In this document: positions 1 to 64,000 of the stretch, piece by piece | How positions within the stretch are numbered: position 1 is the stretch's first letter | Layout: the number at the start of each line of letters is the position of its first letter | Notes under the pieces: model-generated | Databases searched by the model: none | What the model was told of the DNA's origin: nothing | Seen by the model: the letters and a program-made list of their open reading frames with translations, nothing else | Made by a program: the position numbers and the translations under genes | DNA from: Gadus chalcogrammus | Taxonomy: Eukaryota > Chordata > Actinopteri > Gadiformes > Gadidae | Direction of reading: 5' to 3' | Assembly: GCF_026213295.1 (NCBI RefSeq) | Contig: NC_079415.1 | Location: 24,587,610 to 24,651,609, forward strand | DNA: 64,000 nt

Positions 1-255
1 CCCACTATGAGTTCATTATGTACATTAACCCCTCCATTCCCACTATGAGTTCATTCTGTACATTAACCCTTCCATTCCCACTATGGGTTCATTGTGTACA
101 TTAACCCTTCCATTCCCACTATGAGTTCAGTGGGTACATTAACCCTTCCATTCCCACTCTGAGTTCATTGTGTGCATTAACCCTTCCATTCCCATTCTGA
201 GTTCATCGTGTACATTAACCCTTCCATTCCCACTCTGAGTTCATTGTGTACATGC
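1..255. repeat. 38-bp minisatellite, about 6.7 units
   Basis: Direct tandem repeat with a 38-bp period. Each unit carries the words CCCACTATGAGTTCATT and GTACATTAACCCTTCCATT with few substitutions. It lies in the ctdsp1 intron after the fifth coding exon and continues past the left edge of the window, so the full copy number is unknown. Confidence 0.93.
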
Positions 256-326
256 ATTTGATCGTCCGATGGCTCGAGGCCCGGCGGTCGGAGAGGGTTT
301 GAAGGAAGGAGGCTGTCGGCTCCTAC

Positions 327-10354
<10,028 letters not shown>

Positions 10355-10760
10355 GACATCAAGTTTCAATCCCGAGTTACCTAAATTCGCCGAAAAGTCT
10401 TCTTTTCTATTCGCCGATATTCCCCGCGCGCCGGACTGCGTTAAACATAACAGACGCAAAAGCTCGAACTTCCTGGAAGACTGCGCACGAAGCATATCGC
10501 GTCCATTCGATTACGTACTCGTCATTGTTTTAGCACGGATTAAGAGTATCATAAATCATTAGAAAAAGTACTTATCAACTTTGATTCAACATGGAGTTGA
10601 ACGCTTTCAATTTCAACACACAAACAAGGGGATGGACGGTTTCAGGGCGCCCCTTAAAGTCCCTTAAAGCGGAGCGCGGTCTGAACGCGGACGGAGACGT
10701 CACTTTCTCCTCGGTATACAACTTGTAGGAAGGCCCCTTAAAGTTGTCAGAACTTCGTTA
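10355..10760 (-). promoter_or_regulatory. ctdsp1: Putative ctdsp1 5' UTR/promoter, CpG-rich
   Basis: Locally CpG-rich (AGCGGAGCGCGGTCTGAACG near 10668, many CG dinucleotides 10200-10720) in otherwise AT-rich DNA, directly upstream of the first coding exon. It includes a CRE-like GACGTCAC at about 10696. No TATA box was assigned and the transcription start is not known. Confidence 0.4.
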
Positions 10761-10984
10761 CTACTGTCTTACATGACTTCAACAACCCGCTTATGTGTAA
10801 AACATGTTAATCACCAGATTATTTCAGTTTATCTCCCTTTGATGTTGTTTTATCTTTATTTTCGCCAGTAGCTATTTACAAACAACAAAAAAACTAACTG
10901 ACTGGAATGAAAAGAACCTACATTGTTCTCTTCATTTACAAAGTGTGTTGCTCATTTACACACACCTCGCATTTATCCAATTCA

Positions 10985-12853
10985 TGTACTTTATTATGAA
11001 CTATGTTTGGCAGATAGGTTACTTATCTTCTTCACAAGCGTCTCCGAGTGGGAGTGGAGGAGGAGGAACGCCCAGCTCGGGGCTCCTTGAAACCACCTTG
11101 ATCAAGGGACTATCACAAAAGTGTCTGCGCCATATTTTGGCGTAAAAGGACAACGAAATCTCACAATAGTGTCAACATTTTATTACATACTATCCCATAA
11201 AAACATGTTCCACTTACAAACACGGCAAATTGGTACATTTACAAATCTTCAGCCATTCAAACATACAAAAGTAATACCTCGATAGAGCAATCCACAAGAT
11301 ATCCTATTATTACAAGAATGTCATGTGCGTTATGTATGCATGTATCTATGTATGCACCTATGTGTATGTTTGTGTATGTGTTTGTCTCTGTGTTAGTGTG
11401 CCTGTGTGTGTAAGTCATACGTTGTGAACATATGGACGTGATGCATTTGTGGCGATAATACTGAATGAACGTTTGGATGAATGTGCTTGTGTATGCATGT
11501 CTTCATGGCTATCATCAATCTGATTTACATAATCAACATCAAATCTTTCTTCCTAACAGATCCATACCCATCTCCTCTACTGTTAGCTAGTAGCGTCACC
11601 TACAGCTCATACTAGGATAAACTGTTCCATTTCAGGCACTGGGCGATTTTACAAAGAGCAACCAGATTGGCCCATGAGTGATGCTACGAACCACACAGAA
11701 GTACATTGGGGCCGACTAAAACTAAATGTTTTACTATTTACTTTGTATTCTTACAGTTACGGTAAATTGCAACAAAAAAAATTAAACCACAGAACGATAA
11801 ATTGTAACCACAAACCCAGAGGTCACTCAAAAACATGTTCATGTATTCAACGTGAATTCTTTCAATGGCAAAATCACAAATACAGGGTTATTTTTTTTTT
11901 TTTTTTGCGTTTTGTTTTCTTTCTTTCGTAAGGAGGGTGGATTGAAAACGTGCCGGCACCCACACGCATGCAAATAAATTAAGAGGAAAAAACGTTAACA
12001 ATGTCAAACCATGCCTGTGATTTCAGGCTAAAAAGTGATCGTAACTCAAAATGCGCGAATAAATTAACAGCGTAAATGACAGTACGTGAGTGGGCTGGTT
12101 CCTACCGGGTCCATTACTTAACAAAACTCTGTACTCTTGTTTTTTTTCATGCTGATTGTGCAACTTGAAGAACTGTTTTATCAGAGACGTGAACACCATA
12201 CTGTATCACAATGTGATTGACTTTTTTTAAATTAAACTCTGAAAAACAAACCTAAACAAAAAAACGTGCGAAAAGGAAGGAAACTGGACCAGCTCCTCAC
12301 AAACATCCTGCATGTCCATACGAGCGCTGAACTCTTCCCCAAACCACCTTTAAACACAGCCGTCTTTCTTTTATTCTTCTTAATCTCGCTCTTCTCGTTT
12401 TATTGTTCTCTCTCAGGATCAGTAGTTACTGTGGTAGAAGCCCCCAATGTCAACATCACTGTTCAAAGACTCCTCGTCACAGACCAGGGAAGTGCTCACA
12501 CATCTTCTCTGTTTTCCACCCATGCCTAGCCAGGGCCGTCGCCTTGATCCGAGCTGTGGCCCCGGAGGAGGAAGGCACGCCTGTCGGGAAAGAGCTATGG
12601 TGCTCATGGTTGGTCCTCCCTGTGAAGGAGGACCAACCGAAGCTCCGGCCAACCAAATTTTGACAGACAGAAATCCTGACCAACTGAACCTTTTCCCGAT
12701 CCAAGTTTGACCAACCGAAGCCTCGGCCTGACCGACGCCGTCCCCGAACATTGCCCGATCGATGATTCAGTCATCTGAACTTCGACCCGCCCAAGTCCCG
12801 AAAACGGAAATTCCCCAGAACTCAGAACTGAAACCGGCAATCGGAAATCGTTC
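10985..12853 (-). other. speg: Probable speg 3' UTR and intergenic spacer
   Basis: DNA following the speg stop codon on the minus strand. Candidate AATAAA signals (TTTATT on the plus strand) occur near 12397, 12369, 11175 and 10990, so the UTR could be about 0.45 to 1.9 kb. The first part (12600-12760) repeats the phrase ACCAACCGAAGC. No other gene is seen. Confidence 0.4.
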
Positions 12854-60707
<47,854 letters not shown>

Positions 60708-60779
60708 CTTTTTGTGGCAAAAGAAACCAGTTTAGGAAAAAAAGATTTTGGGAAATATTTCAGGCCTCGACTCGGCATT

Positions 60780-61145
60780 GTGGTGTGGGCGACCCCCCCC
60801 CCCCTCCCACCATCCCTACCCTCCTTCCCCTCTCTCCCCTCCTGAGGCTATGAATTATATACAGGAGGAGGAGGATTCGCCCACACACCTCTCTCCTTCT
60901 CTCTCTCTCCCCGTCTATCTATCTCTCTCTCCCTCCCTCCTCTCAGTCTCTCCCTCTCTCTCCCCATCCATCTCCCTCTCCCTCTTTCTCTCTCCCTTCC
61001 TCTCGCTCCCCATCTATCTCTCTCTCTCCCTCTTTCTTTCTCTCTCCCTCTCCTTCCCCCTCCCCTTTGATGTCTCTTCCTCCCTCCCCTCTCCCTCCCT
61101 TTTGATGTCTCTCTCTCTCTCCCTCCCTCTCTTTCTCCCCCTCTA
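60780..61145. repeat. CT-rich polypyrimidine tract
   Basis: About 270 bp of CTCTCTCCCTCCCTC-type DNA from 60880, preceded by a poly-C run at 60793. Long frames on both strands here are compositional. Confidence 0.93.
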
Positions 61146-62090
61146 ATTCCACAGATCTGGGATGAGTCAGAGCTCTGGTTGGTTCCCCTGCCGCCCCCAG
61201 AGGCAGTGGGACACGTCAGGGATAACCAAACAGACGTCTTCTATCTGCTGTTCCTGGGAGGCAGAAGCTGTCCCTGTTTCAGAAGCAGTGAGCTGGGTGT
61301 GGTAGTACGTGGGTGGGTGAACTGTGAATCCTCATCACTGTGTTACAGACAGGCTACAGACAGATGTTAGGATGTCGGGCCTTGAGGGGAGATTGATGTA
61401 GATATTTTTAACAGATTGGATGTTAACAGATTTTATTAGATTGGATGTTGTGATTACATTTTTCGGTTTTGGACTACATTTTACCTGCAAGAATAGTCGG
61501 ATTAGTCTTAAATAGTCAGAGATTATGAAACATTTGTGTATTGTTTCTATGTTTTACCAAGCCTAAAGACATATGGTGCAGACATCACAAAAGCCCTTAA
61601 GAATAGTCAGATTAGTTTAACAAGAAGGATTTAGAAATATTTGTGAATGAGTATTTCGTTCTTGGGAGGAAGAGGACATCTTGGTTGCAACATGGTCTCA
61701 CAGGAATCCGTGAAATGACTACGGTCGGACGCTTAACTCGAAATCCGTGGCCACATCACGGAAACACGCCGATATCCGTGTGAGCCACGGAATAACAGTG
61801 TAATTTACTTGCATTGGAGCAAATTCCGTGGCCACATCACAGACAATTGAAGTGATTCCGTCAGACCACCACGGATTTTGAGTTAAGCCCCCGCTGTGGT
61901 CAAATGTGGCACACACACAGATTGAACAACCCGGTATCACGCAATTGCGTGCTCCTGCGCACGAACGTTAATCTATTGAAGCGTGTTCCCGAGCACGATA
62001 GTCCGACTTTTTGCGTGTTACACAAAACGAAATGTAAACCAATGCATTCTGAATGGGAGTGTTCTAAGACAATTAACGTGCTCCACAAAA
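61146..62090. other. Upstream speg intron, mixed sequence
   Basis: No exon was recognised. At 61730-61880 ACTCGAAATCCGTGG is roughly mirrored by CCACGGATTTTGAGT, a possible small fold-back element. Confidence 0.5.
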
Positions 62091-62096
62091 CGGTAC

Positions 62097-62144
62097 GAGA
62101 GAGAGAGAAAGAGAGAGCGGGAGGGACAGAGAGAGAGAGAGAGC

Positions 62145-62175
<31 letters not shown>

Positions 62176-62177
62176 GC
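62097..62177. repeat. (GA)n microsatellite
   Basis: About 80 bp of GAGAGA with occasional C or GG interruptions. Confidence 0.93.
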
Positions 62178-62642
62178 TTCAGAAAGGGTGTGCGCAGATA
62201 GTACAGTGCACCCTAGTTATGTTTATGCCAAAACCTATATATATAATTAGGCTGTGGAAATTGCAATAAGTTAAGAACACAACTTCGCACGTTGAGCACA
62301 CAGCCGTGTGACTCGTTTATTTTGTAAAAAAGAAAACCGGAAAACAAAGCGTGCTGAAGGTAAACAAATCCAGCATGGTCTGTGACGTCATGAGACGCAC
62401 GTAATCCTTAGGGACCGCGATCCCTGAACCACCAAGAACGTAAATGACGTGCAGTAAACAACAACACAATTGAAAGAACAACACATAACGAAATACTGTA
62501 GGTGAATTATGTTACGGTCACTACAAGGCTATAATTATATTATTTAGCGTATAATGAGACAATCTATAGCCAAATTGTCGAAGATGCCCGAGAATCTTCG
62601 GGGATATCAGCATGGGAAATCGGCGAATCAGACCCATGAATA

Positions 62643-62797
62643 GGGGGGGGGGGGGGGGACACGTTAGTTGAAGGGGGGGGGGGGGGGGGGACACGTTTGT
62701 TGAGGGGGGGGGAGACACGTTTGTAGAGGGGGGGGAACGCTCGACAACGAGAGTTGGTTTTTATTGAACGCTCGACAACGAGAGTTGGTTTTTATTG
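62643..62797. repeat. Poly-G array and 31-bp tandem pair
   Basis: Four G runs of about 8-20 bases separated by ACACGTTTGTTGA-type spacers (62643-62735), then two exact copies of a 31-bp unit starting AACGCTCGACAACGAGAG. Confidence 0.92.
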
Positions 62798-63040
62798 AAC
62801 GAGACTTCAACACGGAACAGCTGCACGGAACGATGGTCACGTCACTCTCGGTGACGGTGTCGACAATAATGAACACACGAACAATGTTAATAGAACAACA
62901 CACAACCACATAACATCCCGAACCCATTAACCCCACTTAATCCTAACAACAAAACAAGTTAACAAAAGCCCCATTTGTCAACTGAGAACCCCGATTCCCA
63001 GAATCCCCCGCGGCTCCGGAACACGGCGTAGCTTATATTA

Positions 63041-63450
63041 ATCTTTATTATCTGAATGGGAAATGCAATATTTTAGGACAGATACACCATTAAACGCGTT
63101 TCTAATGACATTTCTAGCGAGAAATGTACATTTTCCTTACATAATCTTCAGTCAGTGAATGTGTATGATCTTTATTAATCTTTATTATCTGAATGGGAAA
63201 TGCAATATTTTAGGACAGATACACCATTAAACGCGTTTCTAATGACTTTTCTAGCGAGAAATGTACATTTTCCTTACATAATCTTCAGTCAGTGAATGTG
63301 TATGATCTTTATTAATCTTTATTATCTGAATGGGAAATGCAATATTTTAGGACCGATTCACCGTTAAACGTGTTTCTAATAACATTTCTAGCGAGAAATA
63401 TACTTTTTAATTGCATAATCTTCAGTCAGTGATTGTGTCTGATCTTCAGT
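63041..63450. repeat. 137-bp tandem repeat, three units
   Basis: The word TCTGAATGGGAAATGCAATA recurs at 63051, 63188 and 63325, an exact 137-bp period. The unit is homologous in reverse complement to 57790-57890 and 58210-58310 (TTTCTCGCTAGAAATG). Confidence 0.95.
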
Positions 63451-63699
63451 TTTATAGTTATTAGGATTTGATCGGCTCGCTCGCATGTTTCAACGACGTC
63501 AGGTTGCTTTCGCTAAACGAGCAGCTCACGTGCTTCCTGCGTTTGTGTTATTAAACTGTTACTTTATGTAACTTTTAATGATATCATCTTGTTAGAAACA
63601 CGTATATCTGAGAGCCAACCCAGTCGCCAAAAGCATACGTTGACAGTGTACTTTTCGTGAACACTGGATTACGTCGCATTTCAACATAAAATAGCGTGT

Positions 63700-63776
63700 T
63701 ATACACACACACACACACACGCACGCACACGCACAGACACACACACACAAGCACACACAAGCACACACGCACACGG
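63700..63776. repeat. Imperfect (CA)n repeat
   Basis: ACACAC with GCACGCACACG-type interruptions, about 75 bp. Confidence 0.93.
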
Positions 63777-64000
63777 TGCATTTCGCTGCTAAAACAACAA
63801 CAAAAAAATATTCCCTCAAATATTATTACTTTCAAAACGTATCATTTTTTATTTGGGATGCTTCTAGGACATTTTGGGTGGATTTTGAACGGTATGTGGG
63901 GGGCAAGTTTTTTTGCAGGACCTGGCAACCCTGCGCTGTTGCCCGAGATCTGGATCCACCCCGGCGTGGTGCCGTCTCCTTTTGACCTTTTGACCCCAGA

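Noticed and set aside
60748..63985. Kinase 1 N-lobe exons
   Set aside because: I looked for the glycine loop, the ATP lysine and the helix C region on the minus strand and found none; they probably lie beyond 64000.

Overview
The window is nuclear DNA of a vertebrate, almost certainly a teleost fish. Two animal genes with short, GT-AG-bounded exons lie on the minus strand in a sea of fish-type transposons (L2-like, Rex1-like and other LINEs, hAT, Tc1/mariner, PIF/Harbinger-like, Ty3/gypsy) and very long dinucleotide repeats. The species cannot be told from sequence alone.

Gene 1 is speg, the striated-muscle tandem-kinase protein of the titin/MLCK family. Its 3' seventeen coding exons run on the minus strand from 60707 down to the stop codon at 12854. 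In transcript order they encode the C-terminal two thirds of kinase 1 (60707-55982), one 2.8-kb linker exon (54989-52187), an Ig domain (52300-51390), an Fn3 domain split over two exons (49094-48969 and 17465-17301), a Pro/Ser/Thr-rich linker (17153-16550) and all of kinase 2 with its tail (16039-12854). All exon phases join without a break. The kinase 1 N-lobe and everything upstream lie beyond 64000.

Gene 2 is ctdsp1, a small nuclear phosphatase acting on the RNA polymerase II CTD. It lies just downstream of speg on the same strand. Its first five coding exons are here (10354-327) and the last exons lie before position 1. A CpG-rich first-exon region sits at about 10.2-10.75 kb.

Layout: 1-2062 ctdsp1 exons 2-5 and small introns; 2063-10281 ctdsp1 intron 1, with a Tc1-like MITE, microsatellites, a fold-back element and a three-level nested transposon; 10282-10760 ctdsp1 first exon and putative promoter; about 10.8-12.85 kb speg 3' UTR and intergenic DNA; 12854-17465 kinase 2 exons with repeat-filled introns; 17466-48968 one 31.5-kb speg intron that is mostly transposon wreckage (an L2-like LINE with an 866-codon open frame, hAT copies, Ty3/gypsy, a Rex1-like LINE, MITEs); 48969-60707 the remaining speg exons; 60708-64000 the upstream intron with simple and tandem repeats.

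I found no operon-like or defence-like novel system. The best candidates for a second look are a tandem repeat whose hairpin arms co-vary between units (49721-50130), dinucleotide repeats that form the splice-acceptor tracts of kinase exons (including a 27-nt microexon), and several insertions that can be dated relative to each other by exact target-site duplications.
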